Below are positions 34,680 through 42,503 of a stretch of DNA of 64,000 bases, in pieces. This stretch comes from Phenylobacterium sp. NIBR 498073 (GTDB lineage: Bacteria > Pseudomonadota > Alphaproteobacteria > Caulobacterales > Caulobacteraceae): positions 868,001 to 932,000 of the forward strand of contig NZ_CP114599.1 of the NCBI RefSeq assembly GCF_027286305.1, read 5' to 3'. The notes under the pieces are model-generated. The model did not search any database. It was not told the DNA's origin and was given only the letters and a program-made list of their open reading frames with translations. How positions within the stretch are numbered: position 1 is the first letter of the stretch; each line of letters opens with the position of its first letter. The translations under genes were made by a program, and so were the position numbers.

Positions 34680-35939
34680 ATGTCCGCCCAGAGCGCTCCA
34701 GCCCAGGAGTTGCGCAGGCTCGATCAGCATGAGCTCGACGCCGTCTGCGCCAAGCACGACCGCCTTTGGACCTCGAAGCCGGGCGGCGCCCGCGCCGTGT
34801 TCGCGTGGAAGGATCTCTCGGGGCTCGACCTGCGCGGCAAGAACCTCTGTGACGCCGACCTGACCGGCGCCGTGCTCGCCGACTGCCAGATGCAGGGTGT
34901 CCGGCTGGACCATGCCAACCTGTTCGGCGCCGACCTGCAGAACGCCAACCTGACCGACGCCTCGCTGCGTCGGGCCGACTTGCGCGGCGCCTGCCTGCGC
35001 GGGGCCAACCTGACCGGCGCCGACATGTTCGAGGCCGACCTGCGCGAAGGCTCGATCGCCGTCGGCGACCGCGACAAGGGCCTGCGGGTGCTCGAACACA
35101 TCAACCGCGTGGGCGAAGCGTCGGGCGCGATCCTGGCCGGGGCCAACCTCGAACGCTCGCGGCTGTCGGGCGTGATGGCGATCAAGGCCGACTTCAGCGA
35201 CGCGATCCTCAAGGACGCCAAGCTGGTCCGGGCCAACCTGAAGCAGGCGAACATGTCGGGCGCCAATATGGCCGGCGCGGACCTGTCGGGAGCGGACCTG
35301 GCCGGCGCGGACCTGCGCGACGTCATCCTGGTCGGCGCCAAGACCTTCGCCTGGAACGTCAGCCAGGCCGACATGCGCGGCGTGCTGACCGACGATCCGG
35401 TCGGCAAGTCGGTGCAGGACCTGCCCTACAAGACGATGATCCGCGACCATGCCAAGTGGTGCGAGACCGGCGGGGCCGAAGGCACGCCCAGCGTCTTCGA
35501 CAACGCCGACCTTCGGGCGCTGGAGACCATCCGCGGCTTCAACCTGACCGCCCTGTCGGCCAAGGGCGCGGTGTTCTACGGCCTCGACATGGAGGGCGTG
35601 CAGCTGCAGGGCGCGCAGCTCGACGGCGCGGACCTGCGCAACTGCAACCTGCGGCGCGCCGACCTGCGCGGCGCGCGCCTGATCGGGGCCAAGTTGTCGG
35701 GCGCCGACCTGCGCGACGCCCAGATGGGCCCGCTCCTGCTGGGGGCGGACCGCACCCTGCCGAGCAACCTGACCGGGGCGACGCTCAAGAACGCCGACCT
35801 GGCGCGCGCCGACTGCCGCCACGCGATCTTCGTGGACGCCGACCTCAGTCGCGCGAACTTCACCAGCGCCATGGTGCGCAACGCCAACCTGACAAACGCC
35901 CAGAAGTGGGGCGCGCGGGGGCTCGAAGACGTGATCTGA
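34680..35939 (+). CDS. Large pentapeptide-repeat protein
   Basis: A 419-residue protein. After a globular leader of about 45 residues (ELRRLDQHELDAVCAKHDRLW), it carries three blocks of A(D/N)LxX repeats (about residues 50-125, 150-215 and 295-410), each predicted to build a right-handed quadrilateral beta-helix. Between the last two lies a non-repeat insert containing KTMIRDHAKWCETGG. No signal peptide. Function unknown; some members mimic DNA or scaffold others. An in-frame GTG 12 bases upstream is possible but the ATG is preferred. Confidence 0.85.
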   Translation: MSAQSAPAQELRRLDQHELDAVCAKHDRLWTSKPGGARAVFAWKDLSGLDLRGKNLCDADLTGAVLADCQMQGVRLDHANLFGADLQNANLTDASLRRADLRGACLRGANLTGADMFEADLREGSIAVGDRDKGLRVLEHINRVGEASGAILAGANLERSRLSGVMAIKADFSDAILKDAKLVRANLKQANMSGANMAGADLSGADLAGADLRDVILVGAKTFAWNVSQADMRGVLTDDPVGKSVQDLPYKTMIRDHAKWCETGGAEGTPSVFDNADLRALETIRGFNLTALSAKGAVFYGLDMEGVQLQGAQLDGADLRNCNLRRADLRGARLIGAKLSGADLRDAQMGPLLLGADRTLPSNLTGATLKNADLARADCRHAIFVDADLSRANFTSAMVRNANLTNAQKWGARGLEDVI

Positions 35940-36001
35940 CGCGGCTTGGGCTGACGCCCGGGCAAGAGGCTATCCTCGGCTTCAGCCAGGGAGAGCGCCG
36001 C

Positions 36002-36769
36002 ATGCAAACCGTCAGTGTCGAAGTCCGCGGCCGCACAGCGGTCGTCACCATCGAGCGGCCCGAGCGCCGCAACGCCGTCGACGGCGCCACCGCCCAGGCG
36101 CTCTACGACGCCTTCAGGGCCTTCGACGCCGATGAGGCGCTGGATGTCGCGGTGCTGCAGGGCCGCGGCGGGGCCTTCTGCGCCGGCGCCGATCTCAAGG
36201 GCGTCAGCGAAGGGCGCGGCAATCCGGTCCACCGCGACGGCGACCTGGGGCCGATGGGCTGCACGCGCCTGGCCCTTTCCAAGCCGGTTATCGCCGCCGT
36301 CGAAGGCCACGCCGTCGCCGGCGGGCTTGAGGTGGCGGCCTGGTGCGACCTGCGCGTCGCGGCCGAGGACGCCGTGTTCGGGGTGTTCTGCCGCCGGTTC
36401 GGCGTGCCGCTGATCGATCTGGGCACTGTGCGGCTGCCGCGGCTGATCGGCCATTCGCGCGCCATGGACCTGATCCTGACCGGGCGTCCGGTCGGCGCGC
36501 GCGAGGCGTTCGAGATCGGCCTCGCCAACCGCCTGGCCCCCAGCGGCGGGGCGCTCGAGGCGGCGCTGGAGCTGGCCGCGCAGATCAGCGCCTTCCCGCA
36601 GTCCTGCCTGCGCAACGATCGGGCCTCGGCGATCGCCCAATGGTCGATGGACTGGGACAGCGCCACCCGCTTCGAGGTCGAGCTGGGCCGCGCCACCCTG
36701 GCCAGCGGCGAGGCGCGCGACGGCGCGACCCGCTTCACTTCCGGCCAGGGACGGCACGGCGCGTTCTGA
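36002..36769 (+). CDS. Enoyl-CoA hydratase/isomerase (crotonase) family protein
   Basis: A 255-residue crotonase. The oxyanion-forming segments are FCAGADLKGVSEG (about residues 59-71) and AVEGHAVAGGLEVAAWCD (about 99-116). The catalytic-glutamate region is CRRFGVPLIDLGTVRLPRLIG, where Asp occupies a position often held by Glu, so it may be a CoA isomerase, hydratase or another superfamily activity. The start ATG is preceded by GGGAGAG. Isolated from other beta-oxidation genes. Confidence 0.85.
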   Translation: MQTVSVEVRGRTAVVTIERPERRNAVDGATAQALYDAFRAFDADEALDVAVLQGRGGAFCAGADLKGVSEGRGNPVHRDGDLGPMGCTRLALSKPVIAAVEGHAVAGGLEVAAWCDLRVAAEDAVFGVFCRRFGVPLIDLGTVRLPRLIGHSRAMDLILTGRPVGAREAFEIGLANRLAPSGGALEAALELAAQISAFPQSCLRNDRASAIAQWSMDWDSATRFEVELGRATLASGEARDGATRFTSGQGRHGAF

Positions 36770-36781
36770 GGCCAAAAGAAA

Positions 36782-36805
36782 GGGCGGCGCCTTGCGGAGC
36801 CGCCC
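36782..36805 (-). terminator. Hairpin terminator downstream of hsp20
   Basis: A 7-bp GC stem with a 10-base loop, followed on the minus strand by a T-rich tail (CTTTCTTTT). It lies between the converging crotonase and hsp20 genes. Confidence 0.6.
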
Positions 36806-36826
36806 TGCAAAGTCTGGGAGGGGAGT

Positions 36827-36854
36827 GGGGCGGCGCAGGTCGCTGCGCCGCCCC
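36827..36854. terminator. Second GC hairpin between crotonase and hsp20
   Basis: A perfect 12-bp stem with a 4-base loop, no T-tract on either side. It is a second strong secondary structure within 50 bases of the first and may help stop the converging transcripts. Confidence 0.45.
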
Positions 36855-36884
36855 GGAGGGCTGGAAGCCGCCTCGGGGGGGAGG

Positions 36885-37340
36885 CTAGGCGGCCTTCTCG
36901 CCTTCGATCAGGTTGGCTTCGGTCGCGGTCGAAATCGCGATCGTGCGGGGTTTCAGGGCCTCGGGGAGCTCACGCTTCAGCGAGATGGACAGCAGGCCGT
37001 CTGCGAGCTTGGCCTCGGTGACCACCACGTAGTCGGCAAGCTGGAACCGGCGCTCGAAGTTGCGCTCGGCTAGGCCGCGGTGGAGGAACCGACGCTGGTC
37101 GTCGTTGGCAGCCTTGCGGCCCTGGACGGTCAGGAGGTTCTCCTTGACCTCGATGTTCAGTTCATCCGGACGGAAGCCGGCGACCGCGATCTCGACGCGA
37201 TAGGCGTTCTCGTCGGTGCGCTCGATGTTGTAGGGCGGATAGCCCGCGGCGGCGTCGGCGCTGGCGGTCTCCAGCAGCGAGGCCAGGCGGTCGAAGCCCA
37301 CGACAGAGCGGTAGAGCGGGGAGAAGTCGATCGTACGCAT
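36885..37340 (-). CDS. Small heat-shock protein, Hsp20 (IbpA-like)
   Basis: A 151-residue alpha-crystallin-domain chaperone. The N-terminal MRTIDFSPLYRSVVGFDRLASLLE and YPPYNIERTDENAYRVEIAVAGF are IbpA-like; the domain spans about residues 40-125 with DGLLSISLKRE near its end, and the C-terminal KPRTIAI supplies the IxI-type motif. It holds unfolded proteins under stress. The upstream minus strand shows an RpoH-type promoter and a structured 5' leader, so heat control is expected at both transcription and translation. Confidence 0.95.
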   Translation of the reverse strand: MRTIDFSPLYRSVVGFDRLASLLETASADAAAGYPPYNIERTDENAYRVEIAVAGFRPDELNIEVKENLLTVQGRKAANDDQRRFLHRGLAERNFERRFQLADYVVVTEAKLADGLLSISLKRELPEALKPRTIAISTATEANLIEGEKAA

Positions 37341-37349
37341 GAGTTGGTA

Positions 37350-37369
37350 CCTTCTTGGCTTAAGCAAGG
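37350..37369 (-). promoter_or_regulatory. Possible RNA-thermometer hairpin over the hsp20 ribosome-binding site
   Basis: On the minus strand the leader has a TTGCT motif (37367-37363) a few bases before AAGAAGG (37356-37350), the Shine-Dalgarno sequence nine bases before the ATG. The two arms can pair imperfectly. ROSE thermometers of alphaproteobacterial small heat-shock genes use such a U-U/C-G-C-U stretch opposite the Shine-Dalgarno sequence. Confidence 0.4.
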
Positions 37370-37452
37370 TTGCGTGGTTCGGACTGCACACGAGCCGCAA
37401 TCGGCCTCGCCCTGTGTCCGGAAGGCCCAGATGACCAGCGCCTTCGAATGTC

Positions 37453-37481
37453 TAGGTGGGAGGCGATTTGTCCTGTTCAAG
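37453..37481 (-). promoter_or_regulatory. Sigma-32 (RpoH) type promoter for hsp20
   Basis: On the minus strand CTTGAA (37481-37476) is followed after 15 bases by CCCACCTA (37460-37453), close to the CTTGAA / CCCCATnT heat-shock consensus. It would give a leader of about 100 bases before hsp20. Confidence 0.65.
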
Positions 37482-37596
37482 ACCTGCGCCGGGCAACAAT
37501 CGTGCATGGCCAGGCCCGCGAGCGTGCAAGCCGGGTTGTCAGCGGCGCGGGCCCCTCTAGGCTGCGCCGCGTCCAGGAAAACAACCAGAAGGCACG

Positions 37597-38445
37597 ATGC
37601 AGATGTCCCCCCGTATGTTCGCGCTCGCCACCGCCGCGGCGATAGCCGTCATCGCCCAGCCGGCGATCGCGTCGGCCGAAGGCGCGGCCCTGAAGGCCGC
37701 CATCGCCGGCCCGCAGCGCAGCGCCGACCATGTCGCCCGCGACGCCGCGCGCCATCCCTATGAAAGCCTCGAATTCTGGGGCGTGAAGCCCAAGGCGACG
37801 GTCATCGAAATCTCACCCGGCTCGGGCTATTGGACCGAGATCCTGGCCCCCTACGCCAAGGCCACCGGCGGTACCTATGTCGCCGGCGTCGCCGATCTGG
37901 CCAATCCCAAGCTGTCGGACGGCGCCCGCAAGGGCCGGGCCGACTTCGAGGCCAAGTACGCCGACCAGGCCAAGTTCGGCCCGATCACCTATGTCGGCTT
38001 CGGCCCGGTCTCGGGTCCGCTCGGCGCGCCGGGTTCTGCCGACGTGGTGATCACCGCCCGCAATGTGCACAACTGGATGGGCCAGCCGGGCATGCTGGAC
38101 AAGGTGTTCAAGGACTTCCACGACGTGCTGAAGCCCGGCGGCGTGCTGGCGGTCGAGGAGCATCGCTCCGATCCCACCCGCGCCCAGGTTCCGGGCGCTT
38201 CCGACGGCTATGTCGCGACCGACTTCGTGATCGCCACAGCCGAGAAGGCCGGCTTCAAGCTGGCCGCCAAGTCCGAGATCAACGCCAACGCCAAGGACAC
38301 CAAGGACCACCCGTTCGGGGTCTGGACCCTGCCGCCGGTTCGCCGCTCGCCGGCTGCCGACAAGCCCGATCCGAGCTTCGACCGCGCCAAGTACGACGCC
38401 ATCGGCGAAAGCGACCGGATGACCCTGCGGTTCGTCAAACAGTAG
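37597..38445 (+). CDS. Exported class I SAM-methyltransferase-fold protein (paralogue 1)
   Basis: A 282-residue protein with a Sec signal peptide (MFALATAAAIAVIAQPAIASA, cleavage near residue 27) and a Rossmann-like methyltransferase core. Motif I is VIEISPGSGYWTEIL, the acidic end of strand 2 is less clear, and FHDVLKPGGVLAVEEHR is the usual strand-5 region. The C-terminal segment DHPFGVWTLPP...YDAIGESDRMTLRF is shared with the next gene. The family corresponds to the predicted methyltransferases of COG4798. Export is odd because S-adenosylmethionine is cytoplasmic. Confidence 0.85.
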   Translation: MQMSPRMFALATAAAIAVIAQPAIASAEGAALKAAIAGPQRSADHVARDAARHPYESLEFWGVKPKATVIEISPGSGYWTEILAPYAKATGGTYVAGVADLANPKLSDGARKGRADFEAKYADQAKFGPITYVGFGPVSGPLGAPGSADVVITARNVHNWMGQPGMLDKVFKDFHDVLKPGGVLAVEEHRSDPTRAQVPGASDGYVATDFVIATAEKAGFKLAAKSEINANAKDTKDHPFGVWTLPPVRRSPAADKPDPSFDRAKYDAIGESDRMTLRFVKQ

Positions 38446-38512
38446 GGCCACGCTTTGACCATCGTCCCGGGTCAGGTAAGCCGCTCGGGACGATGGCGGG
38501 TTTGGAATTTAC

Positions 38513-39400
38513 ATGCGGCGTATTCTTGCAGGTTCGGCGGCTTCCTTCTCGCGGCGGGGCGCTCTGATCGGCGCCCTGGCGCTGGCCGCGTGCGGCAAGA
38601 AGGGGGAGGCCGAGCCCCCGCCGACCAAAGCCGCACGCAACATGACGCTGCAGGATGCGGTCGCCGGCGACTGGCGCCCGGCCGCCGACAAGGCGCGCGA
38701 CGCCTGGCGCCATCCCGTCGAGACCCTTGAGTTCTGGGGCCTGAAGCCGGGCCAGACGGTGGTCGAGTTCTGGCCCGGCGCCGGCTGGTACACCGACATC
38801 CTCGCGCCGTATCTGGCGGCCAACAAGGGCAAGCTGATCGCCGCCGACCTAGAGCCGACCGACCCGGCCTCGACGGAGATCGTCGAAGCCTACCGCGCGC
38901 GTCTGAAGGCCAAGCCGAAGATCTATGGCGAGGTCGAGATCACCGCCTTCGGCCCGACCAGCGGCCCGGTGGCTCCGGCCGCCAGCGCCGACCTGGTGCT
39001 GTTCCTGCGCAACCTGCACAACTGGATGGCGGCCGGCATCGCCGAGAAGGCGTTCCGCGACGCCTTCGCCGCCCTCAAGCCCGGCGGCGTGCTGGGGATC
39101 GAGGAGCATCGCGCCCCGCCCGGCGGGGTGCAGGACGTCCTCGCCGCCAACGGCTATGTCCAGGAAGCCTACGCCGTGCGCCTGGCCCAGGAGGCCGGCT
39201 TCGTCCTCGACAAGACCAGCGAGATCAACGCCAACCCGGCCGACGACCGCGACCACCCGTTCGGGGTCTGGACCCTGCCGCCCGTGCGGCTCAGCGCGCC
39301 GCGCGGCGAACCGGCCGACCCCAACTTCGACCGGGCGCCCTACGACGCGATCGGCGAGAGCGACCGCATGACCCTGCGGCTGGTGAAACCCGCCAGCTAG
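38513..39400 (+). CDS. Lipoprotein class I SAM-methyltransferase-fold protein (paralogue 2)
   Basis: A 295-residue paralogue of the preceding gene. The N terminus is a basic signal ending in a lipobox (LALAAC at about residue 27), so a lipid anchor is expected. Motif I reads VVEFWPGAGWYTDIL; FAALKPGGVLGIEEHR follows, and the C-terminal half matches paralogue 1 closely (EINAN, DHPFGVWTLPPVR, DAIGESDRMTLR). It starts 67 bases after paralogue 1. Its stop (TAG, in CTAG) overlaps the stop of the converging gene. Confidence 0.83.
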   Translation: MRRILAGSAASFSRRGALIGALALAACGKKGEAEPPPTKAARNMTLQDAVAGDWRPAADKARDAWRHPVETLEFWGLKPGQTVVEFWPGAGWYTDILAPYLAANKGKLIAADLEPTDPASTEIVEAYRARLKAKPKIYGEVEITAFGPTSGPVAPAASADLVLFLRNLHNWMAAGIAEKAFRDAFAALKPGGVLGIEEHRAPPGGVQDVLAANGYVQEAYAVRLAQEAGFVLDKTSEINANPADDRDHPFGVWTLPPVRLSAPRGEPADPNFDRAPYDAIGESDRMTLRLVKPAS

Positions 39401-40008
39401 AGCTGTTCCTTGTAGCTGGCGATGATCTGCTCGTTGGGGACCGGGACCTTTCCCATCTCCAGCTGCTCAAAGATCATCTCCGCGCCTGAGGGCAGGGCGC
39501 TGCGTTCGACCTGGGCGTCGGCCTCCCACAGCCGGGCGCGCATGATCGCCTTCGGACAGTGCAGGAAGACCTCCTCGACTGCGATCATCAGCACCAGGCG
39601 CGGCGTCTTGCCGAATTCGACGAACTTGGCGAGCAGGTCGGGATCGGCGGTGGCGCTGGCGCGGCCGTTGACCCGCAGCACGTCGTCGAAGCCCGGGATC
39701 ATGAACATGAGGCCGATGCGGCCAGGGCCCGACAGCAGGTTGCGGATGGTGTCGAGCCGGTTGTTGCCGGGGCGGTCGGGCAGGTAGAGCGTCCGCCCGT
39801 CCTCGCTGACATGCACGAAGCCCGGCTCGCCGCCGCGGGGCGAGACGTCGATGGCGCCGTCCGGCCCGGCCGAACTGACCACGCAGAACGGCGAGAAACC
39901 GATGAAGGCGCGGCCGTGCTTCTCGACATGGTCCAACACCTTGTCGAGCACCAGCTTGCCCGGCTGGCGATAGAGCTCGTCGAGGCCGGTGAGATCGAGG
40001 GTCTTCAT
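39397..40008 (-). CDS. Pyridoxamine 5'-phosphate oxidase-like flavin-binding protein
   Basis: A 203-residue PNPOx-fold protein of the MSMEG_1061 type. The split-barrel core covers about residues 30-150, with FCVVSSAGPDGAIDVSPRGGEPGFV, LPDRPGNNRLDTIRNLL and IGLMFMIPGFDDVLRVNGRA. The family binds FMN or F420 and reduces small substrates; which one is not visible. Single gene on the minus strand, converging with the methyltransferase pair and overlapping its stop codon. Confidence 0.88.
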   Translation of the reverse strand: MKTLDLTGLDELYRQPGKLVLDKVLDHVEKHGRAFIGFSPFCVVSSAGPDGAIDVSPRGGEPGFVHVSEDGRTLYLPDRPGNNRLDTIRNLLSGPGRIGLMFMIPGFDDVLRVNGRASATADPDLLAKFVEFGKTPRLVLMIAVEEVFLHCPKAIMRARLWEADAQVERSALPSGAEMIFEQLEMGKVPVPNEQIIASYKEQL

Positions 40009-40165
40009 AGGCGTTCTCCCCGTTCTTGTTGAGAGTTGTTCGCAACATGCGCTTGATCCGGCGCGCTGTCATCCCAAGATGAACGGGCCTGCGCCCGGTT
40101 CTGTCAGCATGCAGTCACCTGCAAGCCGCTAGCCTGGCCTGAACTCGATGCGCTAAAGGCCAGAA

Positions 40166-40609
40166 ATGCTCCGAAACGCCCCGCTCGCCCTGATCCCCGC
40201 CGTCCTGCTGCTGGCAGCGCCCGCCGCCGCCCAGGAACAGACGATCCTGCCGGGCTACTGGGACGTGACGAACAAGGTCTCGGCGATCGTCAGCCAGACC
40301 AAGACCGAGAAGCGCTGCATCACGCCGGCCGAGGTCTCGAAGTTCGTGATGGGGCCGTCCAATCGCCACTACAAATGCGACTACCCGACCCGGGTGTTCA
40401 AGGATGGCAAGATCCGCCTGAAGGGCGCCTGCGCCACCAAGAACGGCAGCAAGGCCGCGCTCGAGGCGACCGGCACCTACTCGCCGACCACCTTCACCAT
40501 GAACGCCAAGATCAGCACCACCTATGCCGGGGTGCCGCTCAGCGCCAACGCCATCACCACCGCCAAGCGGATAAGCGAGACCTGCCCGGCGGCGCCGCCC
40601 GCCTCTTAA
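40166..40609 (+). CDS. DUF3617 periplasmic protein
   Basis: A 147-residue exported protein with a clear Sec signal (LALIPAVLLLAAPAAAQ, cleavage near residue 23). The mature part starts ILPGYWDVTNK, has CITPAEV and three further cysteines that may form disulfides, and ends ISETC, which matches DUF3617. Its role is unknown. Monocistronic in appearance, in front of the SCP2-lipase pair. Confidence 0.83.
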   Translation: MLRNAPLALIPAVLLLAAPAAAQEQTILPGYWDVTNKVSAIVSQTKTEKRCITPAEVSKFVMGPSNRHYKCDYPTRVFKDGKIRLKGACATKNGSKAALEATGTYSPTTFTMNAKISTTYAGVPLSANAITTAKRISETCPAAPPAS

Positions 40610-40710
40610 CCAAGCCTGCGACGAAATCGCCGCTCAAACCCTGGCTGAGCCGTTTACTTGGCTCGCGCTTGAGGCGAAGCTGCCGCTCACGACGATGTGA
40701 GGCGGTGCGT

Positions 40711-41022
40711 ATGACGACGACACTTGAGGAACTGACCCGGCGCGTGGCGGCGGCAGTGGGCGAGGACGCCGGCCTGGGCAGGACGTTCAAGGTCGACCTG
40801 CGCGGCGAAGGCTTCATCCATATCGACGGCGCCTCGGTGACCAACGAGGACAAGCCCGCCGACCTGACGGTTTCGATCAGCCGCAAAGACCTCAAGGCGC
40901 TGGGTGCGGGCGAGCTCAACCCGATGACCGCGGTCATCACCGGCCGGCTCAAGGTGTCGGACATGGGCCTGGCCATGTCGCTGCAGCCGCAGATGCAGGC
41001 CTTGTTCGCCAAACTGGGATGA
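40711..41022 (+). CDS. SCP2 sterol-carrier-domain protein
   Basis: A 103-residue single SCP2 domain. It runs from LRGEGFIHIDGASV through PADLTVSISRKDLKALGAGELNPMTAVITGRLKVSDMGLAMSLQPQ-like secondary structure, the standard lipid-binding SCP2 pattern. Such small domains bind fatty acyl or other lipids in a hydrophobic tunnel. Its stop overlaps the start of the lipase gene (ATGA), suggesting that the lipid carrier and the lipase work on the same substrate. Confidence 0.9.
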   Translation: MTTTLEELTRRVAAAVGEDAGLGRTFKVDLRGEGFIHIDGASVTNEDKPADLTVSISRKDLKALGAGELNPMTAVITGRLKVSDMGLAMSLQPQMQALFAKLG

Positions 41023-42503
41023 GCATGTCGCCGGCGCCTTTGATTTCCATTCCAAGCGCGCCGGTTCCGGCCGGCGCCGAGGCGGCCTGGTTCGAGGGCG
41101 CGGGCAAGGCCCGGCTTCGGGCGGCGCTGTTCCCAGCCCGCGGCGCGGTCCGCGGCTCCATCGTGCTCAGCGGCGGACGCACCGAGCCGATCGAGAAGTA
41201 TTTCGAGGTCATCGAGGACCTCACCGGCCGCGGCTATGTCGTCCTGGCCCACGACTGGCGCGGCCAGGGCCTGTCGCATCGCGAGCTTCCCGACCGGCTG
41301 GCCGGCCACGCCCGCGGCTATGACGCGTTCCTGGCCGACTACCACGCGCTGCTCGCCGCCTATGAGAGCCGGCTGCCGCAACCGTGGTTCGCCATCGGCC
41401 ATTCGATGGGCGGCTGCCTGACGCTGCTGGCGCTGGCCAAGGGCGAGGCGGCGCGGTTCCAGGGCGCCATCCTCTGCGCGCCGATGCTGGAGCTGCAATT
41501 GGGCAAGACGCCGCCGACGGCGGCGCGGCTGATGGCCGGTCTCAATGTCCTGCTCGGGCGGGGCGGGGCCTATGCGCGTCCGGCCGGTCCGGCCGAGACC
41601 TTCGAAACCAACGTCCTGACCCACGACCGCGCCCGCTACGAGCGGGCCAAGGCGCAGGTGCGGGCCGAACCCAAGCTGGACCTGGGCGGGCCCACCTGGG
41701 GCTGGATCGACTTCGCGCTGAAGGCCACCGCCTACCTGTCGCGGCCCGAGACCTTGAAAAGCGTGACGATTCCGGTCGTCATCGTGTCGGCCGAACAGGA
41801 TCGACTCGTCGACAACACCGCCCAGCGTGTGGCCGCGAGGAACCTGCCCGCGGGCGAGTTCGTCAATGTCGCCGGCGCGTTCCACGAAATTCTCATGGAG
41901 ACGGACACAATGCGGAACATCTTCCTGCGTGCGTTGGACGCCTTGCTGGGCCGCTCGGCCCCCGCGCCGGCGGCGCCCAAGCCTCTGGAGCCGACGCCCA
42001 TGACCGCCGCAGCGCCGGCTTCCGCGCCCGCGCCCGCCCCGGCTCCGGTCGCCGAGGTCAAGCCCGCGCCGGCGCCTGCGTCCAAGGCCGCTGAACCCGC
42101 GCCGGCCGCTCCGGCCGCCGTCGTAGAGGTCAAGCCGGCTGCGCCGAAGGCGCCTGCCGAGCCCAAGGCGGCGCCGAAGCCGAAGGCCGAAGCCAAGCCC
42201 GCCGCCAAGTCGGCGGCCGCTGCGAAACCCAGGGCGGCCCCGGCCGCTAAACCCGCGGCGAAGGCGGCCGCCAAGCCGGCTGCGAAGGCCGCTGCGCCCA
42301 AGGCGGCTGCTGCGCCGAAGGCGGTGAAGCCGAAGGCCGAGGCCGCGCCGAAGGCCAAGCCTGCCGCCAAGGCCGCTCCCAAGGCGGCGGCGAAGCCCGC
42401 CGCTGCGAAGGCCCCGGGGACCAGGGCCGCAGCTCCGAAGACCACGGCTCCGAAGGCGGTCGCTAAGCCGGCGGCCAAGAAGGCTCCGGCCGCGAAGAAG
42501 TAG
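41019..42503 (+). CDS. Monoacylglycerol-lipase-like hydrolase with a histone-H1-like tail
   Basis: A 494-residue fusion. Residues about 1-312 are an alpha/beta-hydrolase close to monoacylglycerol lipases/lysophospholipases: LAHDWRGQGLSHR, elbow AIGHSMGGCL with the nucleophilic Ser, acid in VSAEQDRLVDN, His in AGAFHEILME. Residues about 313-494 are almost only Ala, Pro and Lys (AAKPAAKA-type repeats), like the tails of histone H1-like proteins and of phasin PhaF. There is no membrane span. The tail is basic and probably binds nucleic acid, polyphosphate or a granule surface. Confidence 0.88.
   Translation: MSMSPAPLISIPSAPVPAGAEAAWFEGAGKARLRAALFPARGAVRGSIVLSGGRTEPIEKYFEVIEDLTGRGYVVLAHDWRGQGLSHRELPDRLAGHARGYDAFLADYHALLAAYESRLPQPWFAIGHSMGGCLTLLALAKGEAARFQGAILCAPMLELQLGKTPPTAARLMAGLNVLLGRGGAYARPAGPAETFETNVLTHDRARYERAKAQVRAEPKLDLGGPTWGWIDFALKATAYLSRPETLKSVTIPVVIVSAEQDRLVDNTAQRVAARNLPAGEFVNVAGAFHEILMETDTMRNIFLRALDALLGRSAPAPAAPKPLEPTPMTAAAPASAPAPAPAPVAEVKPAPAPASKAAEPAPAAPAAVVEVKPAAPKAPAEPKAAPKPKAEAKPAAKSAAAAKPRAAPAAKPAAKAAAKPAAKAAAPKAAAAPKAVKPKAEAAPKAKPAAKAAPKAAAKPAAAKAPGTRAAAPKTTAPKAVAKPAAKKAPAAKK

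Noticed and set aside
36700..36900. Small genes between crotonase and hsp20
   Set aside because: The short open frames here translate through two strong hairpins and show no ribosome-binding site or conserved motif.
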